DNA from: Paenibacillus pabuli
Lineage (GTDB): Bacteria; Bacillota; Bacilli; Paenibacillales; Paenibacillaceae
NCBI RefSeq assembly: GCF_023101145.1
Contig: NZ_CP073714.1
Location: 4,898,001-4,962,000 of the forward strand
Length of the DNA: 64,000 bases
Reading direction: 5' to 3'
The position numbers and the translations under genes were made by a program. Numbering within the stretch: the stretch's first letter is position 1; each line of letters begins with the position of its first letter. Positions 41,419-50,850 of the stretch are shown piece by piece. Under the pieces are notes generated by a model. It made no database searches, was not told the origin of the DNA, and worked only from the letters and a program-made list of their open reading frames with translations.

Positions 41419-42633
41419 TTATTTGAATTTGCTGAGTTTGTCACCGAACAGTTCGCCAAGCGTAGTGCTCATACCTTGATTGTTCAAGGAAACGTTCGGG
41501 TTGTTGATTTCTTCACGTGGAGCGTTGTTTCTTGCAGGTCTTTCGGATTTAGGCGCTTGAGCAGGAGCTTCTTCCGTTTCCTTGATGCTCAGGCTTACAC
41601 GTTGCTCAGAAGGGTTCATGTCCAAGATTTTAACTTGAACTTCTTGTCCTTCTTTCAGCACTTCGTGCGGAGTGCCAATATGTTTGTGGGAAATTTGCGA
41701 GATATGCACAAGTCCCTCAACACCAGGAGCGATTTCAACAAAAGCACCGAAGTCAACCAGACGTTTTACAACACCTGTTACGATATCGCCGGAGTTGAAT
41801 TTGTCGCCAGCTGTTTCCCAAGGACCTGGTTGAACAGCTTTCATGCTCAGGCTGATTTTACCTTTTTCAGGATCAACTTTCAGCACTTTTACGTTTACTT
41901 TATCGCCTTCAGACAGAACGTCCGATGGTTTGTCAACGTGTGTCCAAGCCAACTCGGATACGTGAACCAATCCGTCTACTCCGCCTACATCAACGAAAGC
42001 ACCGAATTGTGTCAAGCGTTGTACTGTACCTTCGATCACTTGGCCTTCTTGCAAACCAGCCATTACCGTAGCTTTGTTTGCTTCGAATTCTTGCTCAAGT
42101 ACGTCTTTTTGAGAAAGGATCACTTTGTTGTTCTCACGGTCGATCTCTTTCACTTTAACACGCAATGTGCGTCCTTTGTAATCGCTGAAATCTTCAACGA
42201 AATGGCGCTCTACCATGGAAGCCGGGATAAATCCACGCACACCCACGTCTGCTACCAAACCGCCTTTAACAACGTCAGCTACAACAACTTCGAATACGTC
42301 TTGGTCTTCAAAATGCTTTTGCAATTGATCCCAGGCGTTTTCGCTGTCGATTGCACGTTTGGACAGAACGAGTTTTTCTTTCTCGTCGTCGATGCTGAGT
42401 ACTTTAGCTTCAACTTCTTGTCCAACTTCAACTGCATCAGACGCGCTGTCTACGTGTAGGGAAGACAGTTCACGAATTGGAATTACACCGTCATATTTAT
42501 ATCCAATGCTCACATAAGCTTGGTTATCTTCCAATTTGACGATGGTTCCTTTTACGGTATCTCCTTTTTTCAAGGAAACGAATTGATCCAACTCATCTTG
42601 GGTTGCTTCTTGATTTTTAATTTCTTCCGACAT
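41419..42633 (-). CDS. rpsA: S1 RNA-binding domain protein (RpsA/YpfD)
   Basis: 404 residues from the ATG at 42633 (GAGGAGG upstream). Four S1 domains are visible: about 17-85, 103-168, 189-257 and 274-343, each with a G-x-V/I-V pattern and ending in a LS-K/M-K motif. The C-terminal 45 residues are low-complexity. Homologue of B. subtilis YpfD, a partial equivalent of ribosomal protein S1. The longer frame to 42756 is not needed. Confidence 0.93.
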   Translation of the reverse strand: MSEEIKNQEATQDELDQFVSLKKGDTVKGTIVKLEDNQAYVSIGYKYDGVIPIRELSSLHVDSASDAVEVGQEVEAKVLSIDDEKEKLVLSKRAIDSENAWDQLQKHFEDQDVFEVVVADVVKGGLVADVGVRGFIPASMVERHFVEDFSDYKGRTLRVKVKEIDRENNKVILSQKDVLEQEFEANKATVMAGLQEGQVIEGTVQRLTQFGAFVDVGGVDGLVHVSELAWTHVDKPSDVLSEGDKVNVKVLKVDPEKGKISLSMKAVQPGPWETAGDKFNSGDIVTGVVKRLVDFGAFVEIAPGVEGLVHISQISHKHIGTPHEVLKEGQEVQVKILDMNPSEQRVSLSIKETEEAPAQAPKSERPARNNAPREEINNPNVSLNNQGMSTTLGELFGDKLSKFK

Positions 42634-42776
42634 GTCAAATACCCTCCTCAATTCAAAAACCCCATTATATTCAAACCTGCCTGTAGCAGAGTTCAAAACA
42701 CTTTCATCGCTGAAATGAACATCTTTAGTTTCCCTTAAAAATATGGAAACATGCACTCAGCTGCCCGACGATGCCG

Positions 42777-43364
42777 TTATTTGCTAGGCACGCCAGTTTG
42801 CACCATTTCATTAATTTTGGACATAATCTTCTCCGTCGCTCTCTCCAACGCATCGCCGGAAGGATCTTCCTTGAACTCGTCCAAATTCACTGGTGCTCCA
42901 TAAACCACTTTCATCTTACGAAAAACCTTGTAGTTACCGATAATAGCAGTAGGAATAACTGTAGCACCACTTCGGAGAGCAAAGCTCGCTGCCCCTTTTT
43001 TGCCGATGCCTCCATCATTGTGTCGGCTTCCCGAAGGGAAAATGCCAAGCACTTCACCGTCACGCAAAATGTTGAGTGAGGTTTTGATGGATTCCTTGCT
43101 CACGCCTCCACGTTTAACGGGGAAAGCGCCTACGGCTTTGATAATTCGGCCAAAGACCGGAATATCAAACAATTCGCTTTTGGCCATGAAGCGCACCTGA
43201 CGACGAATTTTAATACCAACCGTTGGAGGATCAAAGTTACTGATATGATTAGAACATAAAAGTACGCCGCCTTCTTTCGGGATGTTCTCCCGTCCAACTG
43301 CCTCCAGGCGGAAAAGAATGGTGTAAATGATCCGCAGTAATGTGCTGCAAAATGTGTAAATCAT
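42777..43364 (-). CDS. plsC: 1-acyl-sn-glycerol-3-phosphate acyltransferase
   Basis: 195 residues. The acyltransferase signature NHISNFDP (NHx4D, about residue 41) and FPSGSRHND (about 120; family EGTRS-like) are present. An N-terminal hydrophobic stretch suits membrane association. It makes phosphatidic acid from lysophosphatidic acid. It overlaps cmk by four bases (ATGA). Confidence 0.9.
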   Translation of the reverse strand: MIYTFCSTLLRIIYTILFRLEAVGRENIPKEGGVLLCSNHISNFDPPTVGIKIRRQVRFMAKSELFDIPVFGRIIKAVGAFPVKRGGVSKESIKTSLNILRDGEVLGIFPSGSRHNDGGIGKKGAASFALRSGATVIPTAIIGNYKVFRKMKVVYGAPVNLDEFKEDPSGDALERATEKIMSKINEMVQTGVPSK

Positions 43365-44065
43365 AGACCGATCTCTCCTCTGACCATTGTGCAATAAGAC
43401 ACGATTTTGTCAACCACTTCATGGATGTTCATCTCGGTTGTATCGAGCACTATAGCGTCCTCAGCACAACGAAGCGGGGATACTTCCCGACTTTCATCCA
43501 ATTTGTCACGGGTGGCAATGTCTCGCTCAAGTTGCTGCAACGTCAGTCCTTCTGAGGGGTCCAGTTCTTTGAAGCGGCGAAGTGCACGCTCTTCCACACT
43601 GGCAGTCATGAAGATTTTCACTTCCGCGTCGGGCAATACTGTCGTTCCGATATCGCGTCCATCCATGACGACGCCCTTGCGCAAAGCCATTTGCCGCTGT
43701 GTATCCACCAACTGCGTACGCAGCCCCTCGATTTGCGCATATCGGGACACGATTCCCGTCACCTCACGGGAGCGGATTTCCGAGGTTACATCTTCCCCAT
43801 TACAGAACACTTTCTGTCCGTCGGGATCCGGTTGTAAATCAATGACCAGCTTTTGGGTTTCCTGAAGCACCTCTGGCACATCTTCCGGTGAAATATCTTT
43901 CCGAAGCATATGCAAGGTTACCGCACGGTACATTGCGCCAGTATCGACATAAATATACGCGAGCGCCTCTGCAACCAATCGGGCCACCGTGCTTTTCCCG
44001 GCACCGGCAGGTCCGTCAATTGCAACGTTCATCTTCCCGTTCTCTGATGTGTTCTGGCTTGCCAA
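43361..44065 (-). CDS. cmk: cytidylate kinase
   Basis: About 234 residues. VAIDGPAGAGKSTVA (P-loop, about 13-27) and DGRDIGTTVLPDAEVKIF are family motifs. It phosphorylates CMP and dCMP. A TTG at 44065, nine bases after GAGGAGG, is taken as start; an ATG at 44032 (MNVAIDG) is the alternative with weaker upstream sequence. Confidence 0.95.
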   Translation of the reverse strand: MASQNTSENGKMNVAIDGPAGAGKSTVARLVAEALAYIYVDTGAMYRAVTLHMLRKDISPEDVPEVLQETQKLVIDLQPDPDGQKVFCNGEDVTSEIRSREVTGIVSRYAQIEGLRTQLVDTQRQMALRKGVVMDGRDIGTTVLPDAEVKIFMTASVEERALRRFKELDPSEGLTLQQLERDIATRDKLDESREVSPLRCAEDAIVLDTTEMNIHEVVDKIVSYCTMVRGEIGL

Positions 44066-44095
44066 CGGGGCATTCCTCCTCAAACGATAAGCCTC

Positions 44096-44120
44096 AATAA
44101 AAAAACAGGCATTGCCTGCA
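44096..44120 (-). terminator. terminator after the YpfB-like gene
   Basis: CAGGC and GCCTG pair around a 3-base loop with flanking AC/GT pairs and seven T on the minus strand, 60 bases after the YpfB-like stop. Confidence 0.8.
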
Positions 44121-44178
44121 TCGTCAAAATTATACCACACTATACACATGGATGCAAAAACAGACAAAAACAATACCG

Positions 44179-44394
44179 CTATTGTTCATGTACTGTTTGC
44201 ATCTGTATTGGTGTTCCTTCCAGACGATCAATGGAGGTCATATTCTTTTTCATACCAGGGACAAGAAGTAATACCTGATAGATCACAAGCAGAATAAGAA
44301 GAGCTGTAATAAGTTTCAGAGCCCTTCTTTCCATTCGCTTGGAAAAAACATAATATAAACGCTCGTATCTGCGGGATGCATGGCGATTGTTCAC
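44179..44394 (-). CDS. ypfB: YpfB-like small membrane protein (DUF5359)
   Basis: 71 residues from a GTG at 44394, 8 bases after GGAGG. The N-terminal half is basic and one membrane segment follows (KLITALLILLVIYQVLLLV). Size, layout and position between cmk and the PilZ gene match B. subtilis YpfB. Function unknown. Confidence 0.75.
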   Translation of the reverse strand: MNNRHASRRYERLYYVFSKRMERRALKLITALLILLVIYQVLLLVPGMKKNMTSIDRLEGTPIQMQTVHEQ

Positions 44395-44463
44395 AGTCAG
44401 AACCTCCATTTTCCCATTACAGTGCCCATCGTCATATCTTTTTATTCCAAATGAACACCATTT

Positions 44464-45126
44464 TTATTTCGTTCGATAATCCAACTGGCGTTCAAAACAA
44501 AACTTGATGATCTTCTGCCGTTCCGAATCCGTAATCTGCACAAACTTTAACATGCAGAGCTGTCTGCCTGTTTCCAGTGTTTTGACCCGTACCACTTCAG
44601 CTTCAAAATTCGAATGCTCAATTGCTGCATTCCGATAAGGAATAAGCAACCAGCATTTCAACTTCTGTCCTTCAACAATAGCAAAACCGGGTTCACCATA
44701 AATGGACAGTCCCCCGCCGCCAATATCTTCAGTCAAGCCCACCACTCGGGTCAGATCCTCGCCCTGGATGGCCAGTTCAAGGTTTGCGTGAACACGCAGA
44801 AAACTGCGACGCTGGATTTTGGTAATGTCGTCCGGCAAAGGCTTGCGAATCCGTACAAGCCGAACTACATCTTCTTCAAATCCTGTCACATACGTGTTGA
44901 AATAATGACGAACCCCGTCTTCCGTAATATAAGAAATGGACAATTCCTCACCAAAAAACAACCTTTTTAACCGGCTGCTTCCCTGCTGCATTGGAACTTC
45001 AATCAGGAAACTATTGTCATCCACATCCGCTATCCGCGATTTATATTCTTTGCTTTCCTCTTTTTCATCTGCAGAGGCAATTTGAATGTATAAAACTTCA
45101 TTTATTTTGGGAAACAAGCTGTTCAC
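44464..45126 (-). CDS. ypfA: PilZ-domain c-di-GMP receptor (YpfA/DgrA-like)
   Basis: 220 residues. An N-terminal YcgR-like domain is followed by a PilZ domain; the c-di-GMP-binding motifs RRSFLRV near 105 and DIGGGGLS near 138 are present (RxxxR and D/NxSxxG patterns). In B. subtilis YpfA slows flagellar rotation when bound to c-di-GMP. Two GTG codons are possible starts (45132 and 45126); the second follows AAGG at a better distance. Confidence 0.9.
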   Translation of the reverse strand: MNSLFPKINEVLYIQIASADEKEESKEYKSRIADVDDNSFLIEVPMQQGSSRLKRLFFGEELSISYITEDGVRHYFNTYVTGFEEDVVRLVRIRKPLPDDITKIQRRSFLRVHANLELAIQGEDLTRVVGLTEDIGGGGLSIYGEPGFAIVEGQKLKCWLLIPYRNAAIEHSNFEAEVVRVKTLETGRQLCMLKFVQITDSERQKIIKFCFERQLDYRTK

Positions 45127-45201
45127 CGCCACCTTAGCTTTTTATCTTCGTATCGTATGTACAAGGACTATTATACCATGACCTTTCTCATAGTGGACAA
45201 C

Positions 45202-45226
45202 AAAAAACAGACCACGATGTGGTCTG
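45202..45226 (-). terminator. terminator after ypeB
   Basis: CAGACCAC and GTGGTCTG pair around a 3-base loop, with six T on the minus strand. Confidence 0.85.
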
Positions 45227-45271
45227 CTCAGTAATCTATTTGCAATTTTACAGCCTACCGGATTCTTGATG

Positions 45272-46618
45272 TTATGTGGTCTCATTCACCGGTTTGATTT
45301 CTTCAACAGCTTCCTCCGTACCTGTATCGGCGTTGATGTAAATTTTATATTTTGTACCATTGATGCGTCCACCAAATTCGTAACACAGTACTTCTTTACT
45401 GTAATCGTTCTTAATGAGTGATTTGCGAGCATAGCTCTCCTTAAAATCCGGATTCAGCTTTTTGCGGGCCTGTTCAACTGTGAGTTTAGCTTTTGGAATC
45501 TCTCGCTTCTTCTGATGCTCATATACAAAATCACTTGCCTGGAAACCGGTAACATTCCCATTATCAAGGCCAACCCGAACAGACATTTTCTCTGGATAAA
45601 TCAATGTATCGCCTTGTTTGCGCACATAGGTCAAGTTACCGAGATTACCAAATTCATCATAATTGACTGCTTTCATATCTTTGTAACCCTTACTGGAAAG
45701 GAAATGATCCGCCTTGGACATCGCTTCCTTACGTGTTACTTTCTTTGTCCCGATTGGACGAGTGTCACTGTATGAGATGAGCAGACCGCCATTACGGGTA
45801 AAGTCCATACTTAATTTACTGTCCTTGGATTGATCAACCGTTGCTGTGTACGATTCCCAATCTGTACCTTTTCCATTTTCCTGTATTTGAATCTTGCCGT
45901 GTTCAGCGTTCGAAAACTTGGCAGCCTTGCTTTGGATCTGCTCTTTAGTCATTGGTAATCCATCCAGCTTTTTCACCGAACGTTTGGCATAAATACTGGA
46001 GACGGAAGGACCCCAGTCAAGTTCAGGATATTCCTGTACCTTTTTGTTGACTGTCCGGAATCCATCCACGATGGTGTTGTCGTTCGTTTGCTGTTCTGTG
46101 GCCATAGCTGACTCGGCATCCATCCAGCGTAAGCGGTCGGAAATGACTTTCTGCTGCACAGCCTGCAGATTCTTAGTTATCTCGGATGAATTTGCATACA
46201 ACTTTTTCAAGTTGCCCATTTCCTTCTCACTTAAAGGTTCATTTGTTAGATCACGCATGGACGCCTGATAAGCAAAGTTGGAGATGCGGGAGAGAAACTC
46301 TTCCGTTTCACTGAAGGGCAGCATTGTGAGCGGCAATTGGTTGATTTCATTTTGTGCTTCACTGGTAAGTCGCCATACATTCATCAGACCTTTGCGATGC
46401 ATTCCTTGGGACGTGGCATGGACTGCCAGTGTATTCCCAATCTCCGAATGCAATTTGTCCATATGAAATGATAAATCGTGAAAAGCACGCTGATATTGAT
46501 TCTCTGCCTTGATCAGGATAGCATTTTTCTCCTGATTTTCTTGGTACCCCCATACAAGAGCACCGATTAACAAAACCGCAAATATCGGAAACATAACTGA
46601 ACTTAATCGTTTATACAT
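45272..46618 (-). CDS. ypeB: germination protein YpeB
   Basis: 448 residues from the ATG at 46618 (AAAGGAG 10 bases upstream). One N-terminal membrane segment, a helical region to about residue 210, then PepSY-like repeats in the C-terminal half (KVTRKEAMSKADHFL, LTVEQARKKL). YpeB is required for the presence of the cortex-lytic enzyme SleB in spores. In B. subtilis sleB lies directly upstream; here it is not in the window. Confidence 0.93.
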   Translation of the reverse strand: MYKRLSSVMFPIFAVLLIGALVWGYQENQEKNAILIKAENQYQRAFHDLSFHMDKLHSEIGNTLAVHATSQGMHRKGLMNVWRLTSEAQNEINQLPLTMLPFSETEEFLSRISNFAYQASMRDLTNEPLSEKEMGNLKKLYANSSEITKNLQAVQQKVISDRLRWMDAESAMATEQQTNDNTIVDGFRTVNKKVQEYPELDWGPSVSSIYAKRSVKKLDGLPMTKEQIQSKAAKFSNAEHGKIQIQENGKGTDWESYTATVDQSKDSKLSMDFTRNGGLLISYSDTRPIGTKKVTRKEAMSKADHFLSSKGYKDMKAVNYDEFGNLGNLTYVRKQGDTLIYPEKMSVRVGLDNGNVTGFQASDFVYEHQKKREIPKAKLTVEQARKKLNPDFKESYARKSLIKNDYSKEVLCYEFGGRINGTKYKIYINADTGTEEAVEEIKPVNETT

Positions 46619-46739
46619 CGGGTTGAGTCTCCTTTCTTCTAAGCCACTACCTCTATTGTGGATCGAAGAAAGACCTCTTATGCATGCGATTTCCAGCCTG
46701 TCCAATGACGGGCTTTTCACGCATGCCCCAATTGCTTCT

Positions 46740-46913
46740 CTAATTCAATTGCAACCAGGTTGTACCGTCATCTCCCTCAATTTCGAACTGATCCCGATTA
46801 TCACACAAACACTGTTTAAAACCGGTCTCAATTCTTCCTCGTTCCTGCTTGCCTCTTAGCGTAAAACGTTCTCCACATTGTTTGCATCTGATTTTAATTT
46901 TGATTCTCATCAT
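46740..46913 (-). CDS. small zinc-ribbon-like protein
   Basis: 57 residues. CKQCGERF near residue 10 and CLCDN near residue 35 form a likely four-cysteine zinc site; the rest is polar and ends in DDGTTWLQLN. GGGG lies 6-9 bases before tandem ATGs at 46913 and 46910. It lies between prsW and ypeB, the place of sleB in Bacillus. Family not recognised. The prsW terminator upstream implies its own promoter or read-through. Confidence 0.55.
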   Translation of the reverse strand: MMRIKIKIRCKQCGERFTLRGKQERGRIETGFKQCLCDNRDQFEIEGDDGTTWLQLN

Positions 46914-46963
46914 GCTTATCCCCGTTTCTATTTGTCTTTGCCCGGGAATTTTTTTGTTCCAAT

Positions 46964-47018
46964 AAAAAACACACCGGGGCATCAGGCGCAGGTTGCGCTT
47001 CATGTCCACCAGTGTGTC
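46964..47018 (-). terminator. terminator after prsW
   Basis: ACACACTGG and CCGGTGTGT pair around a loop that itself contains GCGCAACCTGCGC. T run follows on the minus strand. Confidence 0.75.
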
Positions 47019-47025
47019 CGTATTT

Positions 47026-47721
47026 TTATAATTTAATCTCTTCCTCACGCTTCACAAAACGAAACGGAGAACGGTTGTTGGCCCTTGTAATCTTGCCCAT
47101 CGCTCCGTACCATAATCCTGCCATCAACGGCGCAATGAACCACAGCCAATGATTCACCATGGTATTCATAATGACATCGTAAAGTGCATGCCAGAAGAAC
47201 GGCAAAACGAGTGAGAGCATAAGAAACCAACGTTTTTTCTTACCATCCGTAAACTTGGCCCTCCCCATGTAATAACCCATAATTACCGCAAACATGGCGT
47301 GACCAGATACAGGAAGCAACGCACGAATGAACATAGCTGTGACGGAAGCATTCCCCGCAAAGGCATACAACACATTCTCAACCGTAGCAAATCCAAGTGA
47401 AACAGCAACGGAGTATAAAATCCCATCATAGGGCTCGTCAAATTCAGTATGGTTATAAATAATATGGTATATGACAAACCATTTGACGAATTCTTCAACC
47501 CCACCTGAAATGAGGATGGATTCAACATAAGGATTATCTCCAAGCCAAATCATCATACCACGCTGAATAATCATCACAGGCAATACCATCAGAATCCCCA
47601 TAAGAAAGACTCGAAATACCATGTGAAGAGGTTCAGAGTCATAACGGTCTTTCAGATAAAAGTATGTTAACAAGGCGAGACCCGGAGCTACTGCTGCCGC
47701 TAAAACCGAAAACAAAAGCAC
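47026..47721 (-). CDS. prsW: PrsW-family intramembrane metalloprotease
   Basis: 231 residues, polytopic. GGVEEFVKWF near residue 73 holds the EExxxK motif of the family; H in SGHAMFA and in FFWHALYD complete the likely metal site. B. subtilis PrsW cleaves the anti-sigma factor RsiW. The start is a GTG at 47721 after GAGGAGGG. Whether it acts on the anti-sigma factor at 7591 is unknown. Confidence 0.9.
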   Translation of the reverse strand: MLLFSVLAAAVAPGLALLTYFYLKDRYDSEPLHMVFRVFLMGILMVLPVMIIQRGMMIWLGDNPYVESILISGGVEEFVKWFVIYHIIYNHTEFDEPYDGILYSVAVSLGFATVENVLYAFAGNASVTAMFIRALLPVSGHAMFAVIMGYYMGRAKFTDGKKKRWFLMLSLVLPFFWHALYDVIMNTMVNHWLWFIAPLMAGLWYGAMGKITRANNRSPFRFVKREEEIKL

Positions 47722-47764
47722 CGAAAATTCCCTCCTCTGACTAAGACGCGATTACAACTAGAGC

Positions 47765-48379
47765 TTACTCCTGACGCTTGAAGTGGGTGCAGATAACCTC
47801 AATCGCCTGCTCAGGCATAACAACCTTTCCGTACTCTTCCATGACTGCTGGCGTGACTGAAGATCCCTCGCCGAATTCAGCAAGCAGAGCAATCAACGCT
47901 GCATGTTTGGTGGAATCTACATCATCCGGTTCCAAATGCAAAAACCACTTGTCTTTATAGGAATAGAGTCTTCCAGCATCCGTTACGTGCTGACGCAACA
48001 TATGTGCAGCCTCAATTAACACTTCAAAATCTTTGAAAGCATAGACGATGGAATCGCTTTGTTCAAGTGTAACTTCCATCTCATATACTTCTTCAGGCAG
48101 ATCATCCTCATTACCTGAACCATATTGTTGCGGATCATATTTCCCCCGGGTGACAATGACAACCATCCCTTGAGCGGGAAGTGCGAATACTTCGACAGCA
48201 AGTGGACCTGTAGCATCAAATCCAAGTTCGGAATAAGCCTGGTCCATCATTTCAGTGAACAGTTCATGAACTTTAGGTATTTCCTGCCACATATCTTCTT
48301 TTTGTATTCCGCGCTCGCTCAGATCGTCAAAGGTCAGGAAAATCCGTATCTTATCGTGACTTAATCGTTCTATTTTCAT
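47765..48379 (-). CDS. mecB: MecA-family adaptor protein (MecB/YpbH)
   Basis: 204 residues. The N-terminal domain (MKIERLSHDKIRIFLT, ERGIQKEDMW) binds substrates and the C-terminal domain binds ClpC in this family. An acidic linker lies between. The place next to prsW matches ypbH of B. subtilis, but MecA itself is very similar, so the paralogue name is inferred from order. GGGGAG lies before the ATG at 48379. Confidence 0.88.
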   Translation of the reverse strand: MKIERLSHDKIRIFLTFDDLSERGIQKEDMWQEIPKVHELFTEMMDQAYSELGFDATGPLAVEVFALPAQGMVVIVTRGKYDPQQYGSGNEDDLPEEVYEMEVTLEQSDSIVYAFKDFEVLIEAAHMLRQHVTDAGRLYSYKDKWFLHLEPDDVDSTKHAALIALLAEFGEGSSVTPAVMEEYGKVVMPEQAIEVICTHFKRQE

Positions 48380-48504
48380 ACAGGATCTCCCCTTTATAAG
48401 CAAGTCTTATAACAGATTATGAAGCACAAAACAATATGTGCTGAAAATAAATCTATGTAGTTATGTTATCATTTTATACCTGCAAATGCACGAAGTAAAA
48501 TCGA

Positions 48505-48550
48505 CAAAAAAAGAATCATTCCACATCAAAACAGGACTGTGGATGATTCT
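48505..48550 (-). terminator. terminator after the 118-aa gene
   Basis: AGAATCATCCACA and TGTGGAATGATTCT pair with one mismatch, with seven T on the minus strand. Confidence 0.8.
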
Positions 48551-48566
48551 AATGGGGAGTTTGTGT

Positions 48567-48923
48567 TTATAAACCCGGTACTGTAGTGTTTGTTTGAGTT
48601 AAAATTTGCTCAACTTCATGTTTAACATCCGGATTGGTGCGGATAAAATCCTTGAGCATATTCATGTTCTCTTCTTTTTCCTGCGGAGTGATCGGCTTAG
48701 CACTTTTTTTATGCATGCTTGTATGGGAATCTCCGCTTTGATCATTTGGCTTGGAGCTGAATCCGTCCATACCCGGGAATGTCATCTCCATCATTTTGTG
48801 TTTGGCCTGATTCATCATATTGCGGGATGAACCGGAAGACAGCATTGACATTTTACCTTTGGACAGCCAAGAAGTGGCTGCTACGCCAATTACAACACCC
48901 CAGAAAAAAGATGACGCCTTCAT
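48567..48923 (-). CDS. membrane-anchored 118-aa protein of unknown function
   Basis: One N-terminal membrane segment (FFWGVVIGVAATSWL), a serine- and methionine-rich middle and a helical C-terminus. AAAGGAGG lies just upstream. Resembles YtxH-like small anchored proteins in layout only. Divergent from the deacetylase gene. Confidence 0.65.
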   Translation of the reverse strand: MKASSFFWGVVIGVAATSWLSKGKMSMLSSGSSRNMMNQAKHKMMEMTFPGMDGFSSKPNDQSGDSHTSMHKKSAKPITPQEKEENMNMLKDFIRTNPDVKHEVEQILTQTNTTVPGL

Positions 48924-49017
48924 TACACCAACCTCCTTTTAATGTTAAAATCACAACTAGTGTTTGCGGTAGTGCGTCATCTCATTCCGCATAAATACAG
49001 GAAAGCGAGTTGAAATC

Positions 49018-49965
49018 ATGATTAGACACACCACCGCCTTAATTATGATCGCATGCATGCTCTTGTCAGCGTGTGGAACCAAGGACGAATCAACCTCTGA
49101 GTCCGTAGGGTCCAGTTCTGGTTCGATTACTCCGACGCAGGAGCAGCAGAACGAGTCAAATGCCAATGACACAGTAGAAACTCAAACCACGGACTCCCCA
49201 TCCTCAACCCCTACCTCAACGGACGCACATTCGGATCAAGAATCACTTGATGATGAAGAAATATCTTCGACAGAAAAAGAAGACACGGGTGAGAGCTCCG
49301 GCTCACAAGCAACCGAAAATCCTATTGAAAAAAAGTACCACATGAACTCAAATTACTACATCAAACCCAACGATAAAACAAGTGACAGCAAGGTGGTTTT
49401 GTTGACATTTGATGATGGGCCCAAAGAAGAAAAAATGATTAACGCATTAATTGACACATTGGATAAACATGACGCGAAAGCGATATTTTTTGTTAACGGA
49501 TACCGAGTAAAAAGTCATCCCGAATTGTTGAAGATTATTCATGAGCGAGGTCAAGTGGTAGGAAATCACGCGTGGGATCATGAGGATCTGAAAAAAATGT
49601 CCAGTACTGCTGCCGCCAAACAGGTAACCGATGTGCAAAAGATTGTGAAAGAAACGATTGGTGTGGAACCTCATTTCTTCCGCCCACCGTTCGGTTCTGG
49701 AAATGATGCACTGAAGGCCACAGTCAAGAAAAACGGCATGTTATATATGACATGGTCCAATGGCTCACTGGACTGGGATAAGAGCACCAAAAACAAACCG
49801 GAGAAAGTAATCCAGAATGTGCTTGATCAATTAAATCCAGGTAGTAATATTTTGATGCATGAGTTACCCTGGACGGTTGAAGCGTTGGAAGAGTTATTAT
49901 CCAAACTCGAACAAAAAGGCTATACATTTGTCGACCCTCGCTCCATTGAACTGGAAGCACGCTAA
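49018..49965 (+). CDS. polysaccharide deacetylase lipoprotein
   Basis: 315 residues. Lipobox LSACG at about residues 17-21, then a serine/threonine- and acid-rich spacer to about 105, then a NodB domain with TFDDGP near 125, metal-binding GNHAWDHED near 180 and FRPPFGSGND near 218. It is expected to remove N-acetyl groups from cell-wall or chitin-like glycan on the outer face. The spacer would let the domain reach into the wall. Single gene ending at a shared terminator. Confidence 0.9.
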   Translation: MIRHTTALIMIACMLLSACGTKDESTSESVGSSSGSITPTQEQQNESNANDTVETQTTDSPSSTPTSTDAHSDQESLDDEEISSTEKEDTGESSGSQATENPIEKKYHMNSNYYIKPNDKTSDSKVVLLTFDDGPKEEKMINALIDTLDKHDAKAIFFVNGYRVKSHPELLKIIHERGQVVGNHAWDHEDLKKMSSTAAAKQVTDVQKIVKETIGVEPHFFRPPFGSGNDALKATVKKNGMLYMTWSNGSLDWDKSTKNKPEKVIQNVLDQLNPGSNILMHELPWTVEALEELLSKLEQKGYTFVDPRSIELEAR

Positions 49966-50008
49966 GTTTTAATGAATTAAATTGAAATAAAGACATAAAT
50001 GAAATATC

Positions 50009-50043
50009 AAAAAGCCTTGGTCCTTAAGGGATCAAGGCTTTTC
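50009..50043. terminator. bidirectional terminator between the deacetylase and YpbG genes
   Basis: AAAGCCTTG and CAAGGCTTT pair with a further inner stem; T-rich tracts in both directions. It overlaps the ypbG stop. Confidence 0.8.
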
Positions 50044-50850
50044 AGATGAGAGCACTCTTAATGTAATGAGATGCATTTCTGCAGGACAACATAGTCTGAG
50101 CGGCAAATGATTCGTTCCATAGCCTTTGCTAACCAGCATTTTTCCTTCTTGCTCGGTATCATTGTCGTCCTTTTTCAGAGAGAACCACCCGCTAGACACA
50201 CTTCTATACGCCTTATTAAGAAAGACTGGACCGAATCCCGGAAATACCAATTGACCCCCGTGAGTATGACCACTCAATATCAGATCAACAGGTGCGTTCA
50301 AGTGAAGAGCCTCTAAGGGATCGTGCACGATGGTAATTTTGCAATCTTTGGTGTCCAATTCTGCAAGCAGCGAATCCCCTCGCCGTGAACGATAATCAAC
50401 TCCGACCAGGCACAGTTTGCTTTTGCCTTTCCGAAGGTAAGCGATAGAATCCTGCAAAAGTTGAACGCCAGTATCTCGAAATATACGTTCGAGATGCACA
50501 GTCCCTGCTCTTTTATCATGGTTCCCATACACCGCAAAAGCAGGTGCAATATAAGATAACAAGCTCATATTATGTCTGACGATGGGCCATGAAATTCCTT
50601 TTTCCGCCACATCTCCCCCAATGATAACCCAATCCACCCGACTTCGAAGATGTTCCAGATCATTCTTTTTCAGCTTGCGTTTATGGATATCAGATAAATA
50701 CAGGATTTTGCTACCATCAAAAGATGAGGGCAAATTAGGCACATCAACCTCTTCCGAAACAATATGATGAACATGCGCCTCACGCCACATATGAATCAGC
50801 AAGGCAATCCCAGCCAATATAACAGCAACGAACCAAGCTAGTATTACCAT
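50032..50850 (-). CDS. ypbG: membrane-anchored metallophosphoesterase YpbG
   Basis: 272 residues from the ATG at 50850; a TTG at 50901 in the same frame lacks a ribosome site. An N-terminal membrane segment is followed by a calcineurin-like domain: DIHKR, GGDVAEKG, YGNHDKR and SGHTHGGQL in the expected order. Similar to YkuE/YpbG-type enzymes. The ATG overlaps the stop of the upstream gene, so coupled translation is likely. Confidence 0.88.
   Translation of the reverse strand: MVILAWFVAVILAGIALLIHMWREAHVHHIVSEEVDVPNLPSSFDGSKILYLSDIHKRKLKKNDLEHLRSRVDWVIIGGDVAEKGISWPIVRHNMSLLSYIAPAFAVYGNHDKRAGTVHLERIFRDTGVQLLQDSIAYLRKGKSKLCLVGVDYRSRRGDSLLAELDTKDCKITIVHDPLEALHLNAPVDLILSGHTHGGQLVFPGFGPVFLNKAYRSVSSGWFSLKKDDNDTEQEGKMLVSKGYGTNHLPLRLCCPAEMHLITLRVLSSEKP

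Noticed and set aside
41410..42459. 349-codon plus-strand frame opposite rpsA
   Set aside because: Phenylalanine-rich complement of the S1 repeats; not protein-like.
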